The notes under the pieces: model-generated
The model's input: the letters and a program-made list of their open reading frames with translations, nothing else
What the model was told of the DNA's origin: nothing
Database searches by the model: none
NCBI GenBank assembly: GCA_905221605.1
Contig: CAJNDS010002541.1
Coordinates: 115,001 to 171,000 of the forward strand
DNA from: Symbiodinium natans
Lineage: Eukaryota > Sar > Dinophyceae > Suessiales > Symbiodiniaceae
Direction of reading: 5' to 3'
Length of the DNA stretch: 56,000 nt
Shown: piece by piece, positions 1-12,400 of the stretch
Position numbering within the stretch: the stretch's first letter is position 1
Layout of the letters: the number at the start of each line of letters is the position of its first letter
Made by a program: the position numbers and the translations under genes

Positions 1-2
1 GC

Positions 3-161
3 TGTCTGCAGGAGCTTGGCCACCGTGCTGGCAACGGCCATCGTGCTGGCCACGGCAGCCAAGGTAACGGCAACTGGAGCAACTGGGGCAACGCAAGCTA
101 CGGCAATGGCTATGGCAATGGCGCGCCACAACAAGGCCTCCTGAGTGTTGAACAGTGTTGA
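3..161 (+). CDS. C-terminal end of a Gly/Asn-rich protein (partial)
   Basis: The frame is open from the left edge to a TGA at 159-161, about 52 codons. It is rich in Gly, Asn, His and Gln, with tracts such as GNGNWSNWGN and YGNGYGNGAPQQG, and ends LLSVEQC. Composition of this kind is typical of the tail of glycine-rich or hnRNP-like RNA-binding proteins, but no RNA-binding domain is inside the window, so the function is inferred only from composition. The other two frames give less protein-like sequence. The same strand is used by all conserved genes further right. A low-complexity repeat that happens to be open is the main alternative. Confidence 0.45.
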   Translation, partial: CLQELGHRAGNGHRAGHGSQGNGNWSNWGNASYGNGYGNGAPQQGLLSVEQC

Positions 162-1650
162 ATGTGTCGCTCATGTCATCTAACTAAAAAAGTGTCAGTT
201 CACTTGACCAGGGCCATCTGGCTTTCGGCCTGAGGAGCAGGGGCGTCAGATATCGTCAGCTGTGTACACTGTAGAATTTTTTTTTGAAGAGGCACGTGTG
301 ATTCTCACTGCGCTCCTTCATGAGAGCTTCTGCTTGTGATCCCCTATCGGCAGAGTGGTCCGAGGCCGGCAGATGACAAGTCCAGCAGCCTTATCACTTC
401 TGAACGCGGGGTCCTGAGAGCTAGCAGCTAACAGCAGCCAACAGAGGATCGGAGAAAGGCAATTTGGACAAACTTCACGGAGACACGATATCGTCGATAT
501 TCGGTGAGGCCGTGGGGTTGCTCTGAACCCTACGCCGCTGTACAACCGCAAGGTGCAGAGAGTGCAGAGATGTGAGATGTGCTGAGGGAGACGCCGGAGT
601 CGGGGACACCTCGAAGGGTGTGTCGTGCATTCTGGGGTTTGAACTGCGAGGCGTTTCCATGGACTCCGCAGCAGGCAGACAAGGTGCTTTTATCTTTTTT
701 TCTCCGCATTCTCGTTCTGAGTAGGGGGTCTTTGACAACTTGACAGTGTGGAACTAGCTTGCAGGTGCCAGGCCAAACTGCAGCGAAGCCAATGACAGGG
801 ATTTGAGAACTCTGAGGGCACGCAGGCCACACACCAACTAGTGTTCGCTAAGTTTTAACTGATAGGCTGTGTAGGAGTTCCACTTTTCGGGCTGATTTTG
901 CATTACAACCGAAAGATCTCAGCCCCAAAAAGGGAACGCATATTCTTTATTGCTCGCGACCCCGAATTCGGGACGCGACAACCTTGGCAGTGCTGCCGCT
1001 ACACGTTCCACCCTGCACAAAAAACTGGCGCTGCAACTCCAATTGCATGGAATTTAGTTCATAGGACAGCGCCTCATTCTCGCAAAAACACCAGACCTGA
1101 GACATGGGCCGCTCGTGGACACGCTATCCGGGAAGGCACAAGACCGGGGGATGGGCGGGGGTGGGGGGGTTGGAAACCAGAGCGCTTCATCATTCCGAAA
1201 CCCACCAAGTATCCTCCGAGTTTTGAGACCAAAAAGCCGGTTTCCGTACCTTTGAGGGGCTTCGGATGGTCCAGTTGCGCCATGCTCTGGCGCTTTGCAT
1301 CTGACGAGAGTATGCAAACCCATGCAATCGGTCCCTCCGATCCGTCGAACTCGGGTGAAGAGGAATGCCGCAGTTTTCCCCTCGTGCGACGCAGAAGCAT
1401 AGAAGGTCCGCCTGGCAGTGGAAATGCAGGCTCATGACAGCCGAACCCCAAACTTGCACAGTGCCCTCCGGCATTTGGCCTTTGCAATGCCGGCATTGCG
1501 GCCATTCTGATAGTGTAGCCGCAACAACAAGGGACAATCGACATGATCGGCACGCCAGCTTTTGACAGCAAAGTCTCACTCACAACAGCAGATCTCAGCA
1601 GATCTCAGCAGATCTCAGCAGACTCGAAGAGCCGTGGCGCTGTCACGGAC
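162..1650. other. No gene recognised
   Basis: Several open frames of up to 179 codons overlap on both strands between 898 and 1583, but none shows a conserved motif, a biased composition or convincing splice-flanked ends. The only structure seen is the short tandem repeat at 1591-1620. Confidence 0.5.
1591..1620. repeat. 10-bp tandem repeat (GATCTCAGCA, 3 copies)
   Basis: Three perfect copies of GATCTCAGCA lie just upstream of the possible signal-peptide exon at 1651. Tandem repeats of 8-12 bp of unrelated sequence recur across the window. Confidence 0.9.
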
Positions 1651-2360
1651 CATGGGCCGCCTGGGTGCCGCTCGTGCTTGGAGGGCGCGCCGGGTGCTGG
1701 CACTTCTGGCACTGCTTGGATATCTTGGATCACTGGGCTTCTGCGGGGAGAAGGCAGTGAAGGCCGCCTTTCCAGCGAGAATTGTTCGACATTCGCCTTT
1801 GCTGGCTGTGTATGGTTATGGCTGCAGGCGCGTCGGCTAAGTCGGCGAGCTTCGGACGGAGAAAAACTGATTCCGATGTCGTGTGCGATTCTTTGAGAAG
1901 TCGGCCCCCTCGCATTGTGCATCGGTTTGTGCATTTGCAGGAGATGCCTTCCAAGAAGGTGATCTGGTGCGAGTGCCCGACCACCTTGGACTCGAAGAGG
2001 ACTCAACAGTCTCGGTCAAAAGCAAGTTCGAGGGGCCATTTAAGATTCGGATCTCATACTAAAAGTAGTATTTTTCGGGGAAAATTCGTTTTTTTTCGAG
2101 AAGGGCCATGTAATGCGAACAGAAGCCGCGTGTGGAGGCAGAGATAGCCCTGGTGGTCGCGCGGCAGTGACATTTCTGCTTTGTCCAACCCCTGCAGCAG
2201 ACAGGAGATTGTGGTGGCCCAAGCATATCCCAAGCGTATCCAAGATCATCCTGAAATGCCCGGAATGTTCTGCACCTTCCCAGCCGACATGCGAAGGCTG
2301 GTCCGCGTTAGAAGAGTCGGAGCTGTTACAGGCGCCAGACTGACAGAACCAGGAGAGGGA
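1651..2360 (+). CDS. Possible multi-exon gene with signal-peptide-like first exon
   Basis: From ATG 1651 the frame reads MGRLGAARAWRARR followed by a hydrophobic stretch VLALLALLGYLGSLGFCG, which resembles a signal peptide or membrane anchor. Two further coding-like blocks follow on the same strand. One comes after a pyrimidine-rich TTTGCAG near 1940 and reads DAFQEGDLVRVPDHLGLEE. The other, at about 2206-2360, reads EIVVAQAYPKRIQDHPEMPG. I do not recognise a family. The exon links are guesses based on strand, spacing and acceptor-like AG sites, and the exons may belong to different genes. Confidence 0.3.
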
Positions 2361-2696
2361 GAGAACTTGCCACGAATTGCCACGACTCACGGCGGGACCC
2401 CATGCGCAACAGGCATTGAAGGAGAGGATCGTTTGTTGGAGTCAGACCCAGGTGCCGTCCGAGGACCTTCTTCGCTGCGCTGCAGAGCCTTGTGAGGCCA
2501 TGGGGGCCTTCTCAAAGACCAAGAACTATGGGAACATGAGGGGAACATGTGGGGAACACATGGGAACCTTTAATTGTAAACGCTTGCGCGCGCCGCCTCG
2601 GCAGCCGGGCCGGCCCCAGGACAGGAAAGGAGGAAAGAGGGTTTCTGCAACAAAAGGGGAGGTCCGGGGGTCGTAGGGAGGGTAGAGGGGTTAAGG

Positions 2697-2815
2697 GTGT
2701 TTGAGGTCCGGGTGGGGGGGGGTGGGGGGGGGGGTTGGGGGGGGTGTGGGGGGGGGTGTGGGGGGGAGGTCTGCTGCTCCAGACGCTTCTGGGCAGGAAG
2801 CCGAGGCGAATTGGA
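2697..2815 (+). repeat. Poly-G-led dispersed repeat, copy 1
   Basis: G-rich tracts interrupted by single T or GTG are followed by CCAGACGCTTC and then GAAGCCGAGGCGAATT. The same order of elements (poly-G, CCAGACGCTTC, GAAGCCGAGGCGAATT) recurs at 33965-34075, so this is a dispersed repeat family rather than a simple G tract. G-quadruplex formation is possible. Confidence 0.6.
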
Positions 2816-4916
2816 GGTTTGGGAGTTTGATGGAGTTTCTCAGGGCCCGGATGGAGTCGTCTGGCGCCTGCTGGAGTAGATCCCCGGAGCCCGGAGCGGA
2901 TGACGGAGCCTTCGGAATGTTCGGAGAGCTGCGGGCCTCGGGGAGAAGAGACACGAAGGGGGCTCGGCCTCCGAGACTCCAGCCGAAAAAGCTGTCCTTG
3001 CACGGTTTCTTTCAACCAGGGCTCTCAATTGCACGCAGTGCCGCAGTGCAGAAGTCGCAGCAACTATACTGACTCAAGAAGAGATGCATCCAGCATCATT
3101 GAGTGTCACCATGGGTGATGTCATGCAAACTCTCACCTGACAGAACGAGCAGAGGTTGCAGCATGCGTAGTATCTCCGTAGTAGAGACAAAGTGGCAGTC
3201 ACTGGCAAGACGCCGCCGGCGCAATGGCAATCGACTTCTCCATCTACATTACCAAGAGGACCCCGTCCGTATCTCTACATGCTCGGAAGAAGCATAAGGG
3301 AAGTGGGCCACGAATGCAGCGCAAGTGCAGTGCGGAGGAATGCACCATACATCATCTGGACTGTTATCGCGATAGCGCGGGGCCTTGGCAACGCCGCAAC
3401 ACTTGGAGTGGAGGGTGGAGAGGAGTGGCTGTTCGGGGCCCCTTCCAGGTTTGTGCGCTGTTCTTTCTGCTCTCAAGCCGCGCGGTGCCGAAGAGCAACG
3501 GTACCCCTCAGCTGCACGTGCTGGCGGAGACTTCCAATTGTGATTCTTGTTTGTCCCGCTGTTGCACCGGCTCTTCTGTGACAGGCGGGCCGTCGAAGAT
3601 GCAGCAGCCTGGGGCCCCAGCACCCGCAGCATTGGCGAAACAAGCCATGGCAAACACAAGAAACGAAGCCTTCTCAGTTTTCTCACTCACGATTGAAAGT
3701 GCCCTCTTTTTTTTTCTCATGCTCTCATGACTTTCGGTGCAGACCGTTTTGAGGCGGCGCCGGGTGAGCATCTCCCTAGATGGCCTCCTGCTGGGCCTTT
3801 CGGAGCCTGCTTTTTTGTGTTGTGTGGATGCCCCACGCGAATTCCGTTTGGAGAGCGATTCTTTGGGGTCGATTTTCGGGGAGATCCATTCACAGAGGAC
3901 AGCGGGCCTGCTGCCCGGGCCCCGGCGTCCGTGCTATCTGCATGTGAGCCAAATCTTGAACGGCTCTTGGCCATGTCCCATTCCACATGTCATGCCGGCT
4001 TCCCAAGATCGCCAACTTCTTGGAGATATGTCAATGCTGCGAGGCCGCGTGGGTCCCTGAACCCCAGAAACCCTCAATAACTAGCCCACAGTATGCAGAA
4101 GATCGTCCTTGAAATCTCTTCAGCCTGTCTTCAGCTTTTCCTCAGCCTTTCGCCGCCAGGTGTTCGCCTTCGGCCTAGCTGACAGTGACGACCGGGAGGA
4201 GAAGGCCCACGGTCTCCCAAGCTGTTGAACATTCCCTAAGCCTTGAAGCCGAGCTTGATGAAGTTCTCTTTTTTGGTTGGGGGGGGTTAGATATGTTTCG
4301 ATCGCCGGAGTGTCATGTGGATTCACGCTTCAATCATCGCTTACGGTACAGGGTTCGAAGATTGCAGTGTTGATTGGGACAATGGCACAACGTCGTCAAG
4401 AACGGGCTCAGGGATTCACAGGATTCCGTATGTCAACTCTAACTCTTCCGGGCCAGACCACCTTAGGCAATAAGCTTAGAGGCATTCTTAGGCCTTTGAC
4501 AGCGAGGTCTGGCGAATGTTCGAGTCGCTGGGCGCCTTCCAAGCGGGCTTCAAGAGGCACTGGAAAACGCAGGGCTTCGAAGATCGCTTGGAGGACCTGA
4601 CAACAATGAAAGGAATAAGTAGATGTGTCAGATTAGCGAATCACGAATCCGATCGGGTTGCGCTTGAACTTGGGTGACAACCGGCCTACCCGGGCCTACG
4701 CTCCCTTTCAGGCACCGGCTCATGTTCTCGAGTACCTCTGAGGGTCGGGAGCCGAGGATGGGGACAGGAGAGAAGTCTTCGCCTCTTTTTGAGCCTTTTT
4801 GAGTCCGCTGAACGCACGAAAAAGGCACAAAGGGTTTTCAGAGCATCTGAGGCCGAGCTTCCATGGTCCGGCAGCTGCAGCCAGACCTCCACCTCGAGGT
4901 GTGATGTCAAACTGAG

Positions 4917-4968
4917 AGCATTCTGAGCATTCTGAGCATTCTGAGTATTCTGAGCATTCTGCGCATTC
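4917..4968. repeat. 9-bp tandem repeat (GAGCATTCT)
   Basis: About six head-to-tail copies of GAGCATTCT, the later ones with single substitutions. Confidence 0.85.
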
Positions 4969-6460
4969 TCGGCCGAGGGGTCATCATTTTTGGGAGTTTT
5001 CAATTAGGTTTACAAAAAGCAGCAAAGGCAAGTGAGGAGTCATCTGACAAACGCTTGCAAACCCGAGGCGTCACCAGAGGTTGCGGAGGCGTTGCTTGGC
5101 AAGGCCAGGCTTTCAGGGTACTTTGCGGGGTATAAAAAAAGCAAAGTATAGGATTGGTTTTTTTCGCATCTTTTTCGGGGGCTCATGTCTGACGTTGCTT
5201 TGCTGTATTCAACTGCACATTCCTCCTCTTGTTTTCTCTGATGCCCCACCACAGCCAGAAGTGCCAGAAGTGGCAAGTTCCGAGTTCGGAAGTTCGGAAC
5301 GAATGTTCTGCGTGAGGTCCCGGAGGTGCGCCTTGTAGAGGCGCTTCCAAGCGTCAAGGACTCGGCTTGAAAGGGAGCTTCCAAGAGTCCAAAGCATGAC
5401 CAAGCAAAAGTCCAAAGCGATCCAAAACGCTTTAGCGCGCCTCCTTGCCAAACCTGGGTCGTTGCAGGAGGTCTTGTGATGCTTGGATGGGTTTGGCGGC
5501 TGGCCTGAGCAGATTGTCGCAGGTCCGAAATATTCCGAGGTTTGTGAAGTTTGAACCTCCCACCTTCCTCTTTCCTCTCACACTCTCCCCGACTCTCTCC
5601 TTCATCTCTTCTCGCCTCCTCTGTGCCTTGTTTAGCGTGCTTCCTCAGCGCTGAAAGCGCCTGTTCACCGCACTCTGCGACGGCGCCGACGCAGAGGGCT
5701 CCAGCGGAAATTCCTGCTGAAAAGAAGCACTCTGCGCAGATCTGTTGGGCATCGCCGATTCAACGCATTGAGGTTGAGTTGTGGGTGATTTGTGTTTTCC
5801 CAAATCTGTGCAGTGAACCATGCAGATCTTGAAGCTTTTGAAGCCTTGAGAGCCATGCCATCCCCGCAGCCGCTTGGACTCATGCTGTGCATAGAGCCCT
5901 AAGGGCCAGATGCCAGCACAAGCGCAATAAATGCTCCGCCGCCTGGCCAGCACATACGAGTGTACATGCCCGTAACCACTTTTTTTTTCTCCCTTTTTTG
6001 CGTGGAGCATCTGCTTGGGCTTTGTGTCTTGTCACACAGATCACGATGCAGAGTCCTCTTTGCCAAGTGATCAGGATTGCATTGGCATGGGCTGCGGTGC
6101 CTCTGTAGGCTACGGGAACCTTCGTCCATGTTTGTGGTGTGCAACTTTCGCCCAGCTTGTGCCGAGTGGCCGAGTGCGTGGTGACATGTGGTGTTTTCAC
6201 TTGGAGCAGGCCTGAGAGAGGACATCGTGGGATGCAGAAACTGAGAGCTGCCATGTCCTCCTAAGTTCGGAAAGTTGTGGAGCTGAGACTGGTCAGAAGC
6301 GTGTGAGGAATTTGCTAGCTTCTACAGCAGCTACCAGCCCCTCAGCTCCGAATATGGCATGCCTGGGAAGAGATTTGCCGTCTCTTCTTTAACGTAGAAG
6401 AGCTTGCAGGCTTGGTGACATAATCGCGTATGTCACGTTGAGCATGTGTAGAAGCCCTGA

Positions 6461-9400
6461 GGCTTGGCACCGCGCTTGGGAAGGGCTCGTACGGGAGTGT
6501 GTTCTTGGCAAAGGCACGGCTTTGCATTGGTATTGGCAGTGCTTTCACCAAGATGCTTCAAATCGCCGGCTAAGCCAGGCCCACTACTCCCAGACAAGCT
6601 TTGCGGTGAAGGCGCGCAAAGGCTGAGAGCGGGAGGAGAGGTTCGGGGACCGGAGACCTCTACAACTCCTTTTTTTCTTTACGCTGAATGCGGGTATCGT
6701 GGACGTGCCCGTCCGGAGAGGTTCAGACCTCTCGGCGAACCGCGGCTCAGAAGATCCAGCATGAGGCCCTGCCGAATGCACACGAACCCAAAGTCAGTTT
6801 GGTCACGTGAAAGGGGCGGATCATGTGCAAGAATCTGCGAAGCTCAACTCGATTCCACACCTCTCTACATTCCATACCGGGCCCCGTAGATGTATCGAAT
6901 CGGGTCCAATTTCCCTTGTAAACCCTCTTTTCCGTCTTTTCCATTATCCGGACTCGAGAGGCCAAAGCCCGGGCCTCGGCACTGAAGCGTTCAAAGACGC
7001 TTTGTGCATCGCTTTGTGCATCGCTTTGTGCTCTTTGCCGCTCTTTGCACAGGGAAACGATGAGAGCCGAGAGCAGCACGCGAGAGCACGCGCGGTATGT
7101 TCAATGATTCGTAAATATTGAGAACCTCAAAAGCCGGATTCCTTCCTACTTTTTCCGATGAGGAAGTTTCTCACGTCTCGAAATTTCTGAGATCTGGAAG
7201 CTCTGCGCCACCCATCACAATGTGGTCCACTTCGTGCAGATGCCGGAACCCTGGCAATGCTTCGGGGGGACCATTCGGAACAAGTCGCAAACGATTCGGG
7301 CAACTGGGTGGGAGGACTTTGGATGTTTGCAGGCTTTGCTCGGGTAAGGGCGCTACAAGGGCGCTGATGGGACGCCATTTGCAGTCCCAAGCCAAAATGA
7401 CTGGCTTCACAATATGCCGACCTGCCCCACGATGTCCCTCAACTCTAAACGCATGGAGCTCCCAGGTGTCAAGAGGCGGACATCTATTACATGGTCATGG
7501 AGGCTTGCGAGTGCTCTTTGCGAGGTCCCCGGGTGCTTTGCTGCTCTGAGTGCCATTCCCTGCCTCTTTGTCCCTCTTTTCGTGCTTCGTTTTGTTGCTT
7601 TGATGGCGCTGCCGCTCCTCTAAGAGAAGTAAAGAAAGAGGGAAAAAAGTATTCCCCGAGGTTTGACCGGCTTATCGACAATCCGAAGTGGCACTGGGAC
7701 CAGCTGACAGGTGTGCGTGGGGAGAAAGAGGAGAGAGGGAAGAGGGAAGAGGGAAGATGGAAGAGCTTGTCGAGGCTTGCCCCCTCCGGGCCCCTGTCTC
7801 CCGCAAACCACAAGTGTGTTTTACACTGGGACGATGGGGCAGTTTTGTAGAATGGGAGTTGCTGCGAACGCCGAACTTTCCAGAATTCCATGTTGTGCTA
7901 TTCACCAAAAGCCCTGATAAATGCAATGGTTCTTATTGCGTCTTTGTCTCACTTCGTTCAGCCTTTTAACATAGATTTCTTGAGCGAAGCGAAGGACTGG
8001 GCGAGGTGAACAGACAACGACCAAGAGCCTGATAATGACCTATCTTCACGGATTGGTTAAACATAGTGGAGTATAAGACCCCATTTGAAGCCAGATGTTA
8101 TGGTGTTCGTTAGGCTTCAGAACCTTTCCGGTTCGGTTTTCTACGGTTCGTACCCGGTTCGGTTCGCTCTCGTTTCGGTTCTTTATCGGTTCGGTTCCCG
8201 CCCCCGCGGTTCCGGTTCCCGGTTCGCGGTTCGGTTCCGCGGCTTTCCTGTTGGTGGGCAAGTGGGGCACGTGGGGCAAGTGGGGCAAATGGGGCAAGTG
8301 GGCTGCTTCCGGACCAGAGCAATTGAGGCAAGCGGCTAAAATCGGTTTGCGCTGCCGGTTTCCGCGCGCACTGCCACAAACAACCTCCGAAAGCTACAAG
8401 GGTTAGTGCGTCAATCCTTGGTTTGCGTCGGGGTGGTCCCGTGGCTCGGTGGCTGAATCGGTGGCTCACATTAGGACGTCTTCAAGGGATCCCCAGAACG
8501 AGTCCCCTAATCGTGTGCTACCGAGACACCGGTGTGAGCCACCGGTTTGAGCCACCGAGCCGCCACCGCGAGTGGGGATTCCCTCGAGGATTTTATGCTC
8601 CTACTCCTTGTGCGTTAAGCGTCGCTTCTCCATTGAAGTTCATGACAAAGCGCCGCTTTTACACTTTGGGGAGTTGAAAGGAGGCGACTTGTGTGCAGTC
8701 TGACACATATGCCAAATTCCTTGAATCTATTCCTCTCTCTTTCTCCTTGACGGCGAGACACGTAGCAGGCGACCTGTTTCAGCTTGCGGCTGGCCTCCAG
8801 CATCTGCACAACCACCGGCCCGGCTGTCAGAATCCGGGAGCGGCATAAGGTAGCATGTGGTTGAACTGTAGCCGAAACCCCTGTTGAGCCGAGTGTCAGC
8901 AAGTTGTTCCCCACCCTCGGTGTGGGGTTGTTAGATTTTAAACTCAACTCTTCTCCTCGCCCGGAACACTTCTCCTCACCCGGAACTCTTCTCCTCGCCC
9001 AGTCTACTCCGCGCTCATCCCTGGAGTGCCCAACCCCAAAGTGTCCCTGGAGTGCCCAACTCAAAGTGTTCTTGGAGTGCCCAACCCCAGAGTCTCCCTG
9101 GAGTGCCCAACGCCCCGCATTCTCCCTGCAGTGCGCCCAATCCCAGAGTCTTCTTGGAGTGCCCAACCCCAAACGTGTTCCCGGAGTGCCCAGCCCCAGA
9201 GTCTCCCGGGAGTGCCCAACCTCGGAGTCTTTCTGGAGTGCCCAACCCCGGAGTGCCCAGCCCCAGAGTCTCCCTGGAGTGTTCGAAGTAAAATAGTTTT
9301 TGTCTCGCCCAGGGTGTTGCACAGCGACATAAAGGCCAAGCCTGTCTTCGGGCCTCGTGGAGTGGTGTGTTTTGGACGTGTGAGCAGGCGGAGAATGCCC

Positions 9401-12400
9401 TATATGGGGGCCCCGATGGGAGGCGGCTGATACCATAAATGCCCCAAACCCCTGAAAGTGTCGTGACATGTAGGTGACAGTGGTCCTGCAAAGCTGCCCT
9501 AGCATTCGTGTCCTGAATCAAGAGGACGTTGAAGCTGGCGGATTTCGGCTTGGCGCCACGGCTGCAATGGGAGCCCGGAAGTAGCAGCGGTCCTTTCAAG
9601 AAGAAGAACTCCCGGGTTCGTCGAGTGCGAGTTCGATAGTCGATGATAGGTACCTATTGCGTGGGGGTCTATCTGAAAATGCATAGACCCCTACCCCTCT
9701 ACCCCTAAGCCTATAATAGACCTGCTGATGCAGGAGTGTGTCCTGCGTGTCAGGATGCTGTGCCATGCTGCAATGTCTCCAGACTAACGCCCCAAACCAT
9801 GCAGCATCGCGCGATGGAGATTCTCTTTTCCAATACGCACAACAGAAAGGTGTAGCTCATTTGGCTATTGATAGATGTCTGCATGCCTTGCTTTACATTT
9901 GTGCGTGACATCTAAGAAAACTGTGGCCAAGGGTTCATGGTTTTCCGCAGCCTTACCCTTTGGGCCACGGACGGCGAGGGGGGTTCCCTTATGAAGCAGA
10001 GAGGCTCAAACCCTTCTATACATTTCCACTTCTGCACTCCTCCTCTGACTGACCGCTAGGTCAAGTCTGCCGAAATTGGTAGCGCCATCTCTGCTTGAGC
10101 TCGGTCTTTACAAAACGTACAAAGCTGCCTGTACACCAAAGGCTTTGTCAGTCTCCTCAAGCCGGTGCAATTGGAATACGCATGGTACTTGTCACTGTCC
10201 TCGACGATGTAGATGCACGCCGAGGGGACCGGCACATACAGCGTATAGTTCCTACGCTGCGCCCTTGTGAGCACTACTGGAGGTGGTGGTGGAGCGGGTA
10301 TCCCCTCGTTGCTGGATGATGCTCGTGAGGTCGGGGGCTGTGGTGGCAACGCCGGCGGGGTTGGAGGATGGCTGTCTTCTTGTCGCCCTTCGCGAACTTG
10401 TGGCGGTGGTGGCATTGGTAGGTCTAGCAAGCTGCTTAGCTCCTTGGCCTCCCGATGCTCTTTACTTCCACGATCTCTTCGGGCTTGAATCTCCTCCTGG
10501 ATTGCCACCGCCGTTGAATCCCTCAACTTCCTCAGCCTCTTGAGCTTTCGCTCCTTTGCTCCCGGGGCACATGTCACATAGAGCTCGTATCCCATCCACT
10601 TCATTATTTCCCACGTCGCCAAGATTCCACCAATCACCAGGAGCAGGAAGAGGATCGATGCCATGTCGCCGTCGACCGCCAAGGCACTCCTTTCGCTTTC
10701 TTGTTGCTCCGGAGCCTCATCCATTTGCCTTGATTCAGTCTTTACAACCATCAGACACCACAGCAGCACCGTCATCACTCTTGCCGCCTGCTCTTGCACC
10801 CGTGTTGTTGTTGACGTTGAGGGGCTTCCAGCACTCGCCTCGGTGGTCTCCTCCTCCAGACGAGGGCCTAACCCCCAGAGCTTGGCCAACTCCAATATCC
10901 TAGTCGACGTCAGGGCCTTGGTTAAAAGGTCGCCCTTCTATATGTCCCAAGGTCAACTCCTCGGCCTCCAGGCGTTCCTGTAACCAAAGAGCCTTGATCC
11001 TCAAGTGGCGTGTTCTCCAGCTCGAAGCTCCCTTCGAGATGGAAATGGCCGATGTGCTATCGCACCACAGTTGCTTTGCCAGGTCCTTCATGTCGATGTC
11101 TTCCAACATTGCGGCACCCGACAGCAAAGCCAAGGCCCCGTCTAGCTCCGCGCCAAGCTCACTCTCCGCCGTGGAGAGAGCTATTGTTGTTTGCCTTCCC
11201 GACTTCCACAGCACCGGACATCCATGGAGGAGGATGGTCACTCCTTGGTGGCTTTTGCCACCGCCTGGAGCGAACGAGGCGTCCGCGTAGCCTTGCAAGT
11301 CTGTGCCGTCCGCCTTGAAGGTGAGGACCCAGTCCTTTGTCCTTTGGAGAAAACCCAGCGTTCTCTCTGCGACAGTGGCCACTCTAGCTGGATCCCGCGT
11401 GCTGAGTGATGCTACCAGGGATGAGGCGAATGCGATGGCAGGCCTGGTACGTTGAGAAATCCACAGGAGCTCACCGGCGCTTTGCTGCGCCTCCCTCACT
11501 GCCTGTGGTTCCGCCACCACATCGTCTTCCACTTCAAAGTTGGCCATATCTTTGGGAACCGGGATCAGGTTCAGGGATGTCGGAGGAATGTGGTGAAGTC
11601 GGAGTAGTTCTTCTATGTACGACTTCTGCCCCAAAGCGTAACCGCCCTCGACCTCCTCAATCTCCACTCCTAGGAACCGTACTGGCTGGTCCCGACCAAT
11701 GACCTGAAGGCCTCCAGTATTCCACAAAGTTTCAATCGCCCCAGCGCACGCCTTCAGAACCTCCAGCATCGCACAGATGAGGAAATCGTCAACATAGATG
11801 ATCACCAAGCCTTCGATCGTGCCGTCCTCCGTTATGATGGTCCACCAGGTATCCTCAACTTTTCCTTGACGTAGGAGGTACTTGACGTCGCCCACAACGA
11901 AGGTGAGGATGTTCATCTCGGTGTCCCTAAACCGACTCCACAGCCGCGGGCTCTCTTTCATCCCGTAGAAAGCGTGGGTGAAATACCAGATTTCTCCCGG
12001 CTTTATCAGCCCCAAACGTAGTAGAAGCTTCGGAGGACTTCCAGCCACGACAGGAAAGCCCGGCTCATTCTTGATGGGTGTCCTCAAGAAGGCTGCCGTG
12101 ACGTCTATCACCCCCAGCTTCCATCCACGCCTGCTTGCCAGTGCAATTGCTATTCTCAGGACCTCTGCTGTAGCCCCCGACGTGTAGACCTCATTTTCAT
12201 TGTCCTGCGCGTGGTTTCCACACACCACGATACGCGCCTTCCGGCGGTACCATGGATCATCTGGCTTGTCGGGTGGCTCTGAGGGAGGTTTGCAAGTGAA
12301 GACGAATTTCATCGGTAGCACCTGCAAGCCTGGCAAGCTAAGGATCTCTTGGTACTCCTCCTGTCCAGGGACCACCTTGATAATGGCATGCGAAACGGCG

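Larger units (their letters stand above)
2361..6460. other. Mostly non-coding, a few weak coding-like blocks
   Basis: No conserved domain was found in these 4.1 kb. Weak coding-like stretches on the + strand include one at about 3350-3440 (AIARGLGNAATLGVEGGEEW) and one at about 3740-3900 (VSISLDGLLLGLSEPAFLCC). Neither has enough support to call a gene. The region holds the poly-G repeat at 2697-2815 and a 9-bp tandem repeat near 4917. Confidence 0.4.
7525..9312 (+). other. Kinase intron or undetected exons, rich in tandem repeats
   Basis: Between the hinge exon and the catalytic-loop exon I found no recognisable exon, although the alpha-D to alpha-E part of a kinase should be encoded here. 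Three separate tandem repeat tracts occupy much of 8127-9288. A 296-codon frame on the minus strand over the last of them is a by-product of the repeat. Confidence 0.45.

Noticed and set aside
1074-1583. 169-codon minus-strand frame
   Set aside because: No conserved motif, overlaps three other open frames, and has no splice-flanked structure. Probably chance.
8615-9505. 296-codon minus-strand frame
   Set aside because: Most of it is the GGAGTGCCCAACCCC minisatellite read in reverse, giving a repetitive Gly/Leu/Trp peptide. No conserved motif.
10056-10895. 3' frame as a viral envelope gene
   Set aside because: It has a membrane segment, but no signal peptide, cleavage site, fusion peptide or coiled coil typical of an envelope glycoprotein was seen. 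Called only as unknown.
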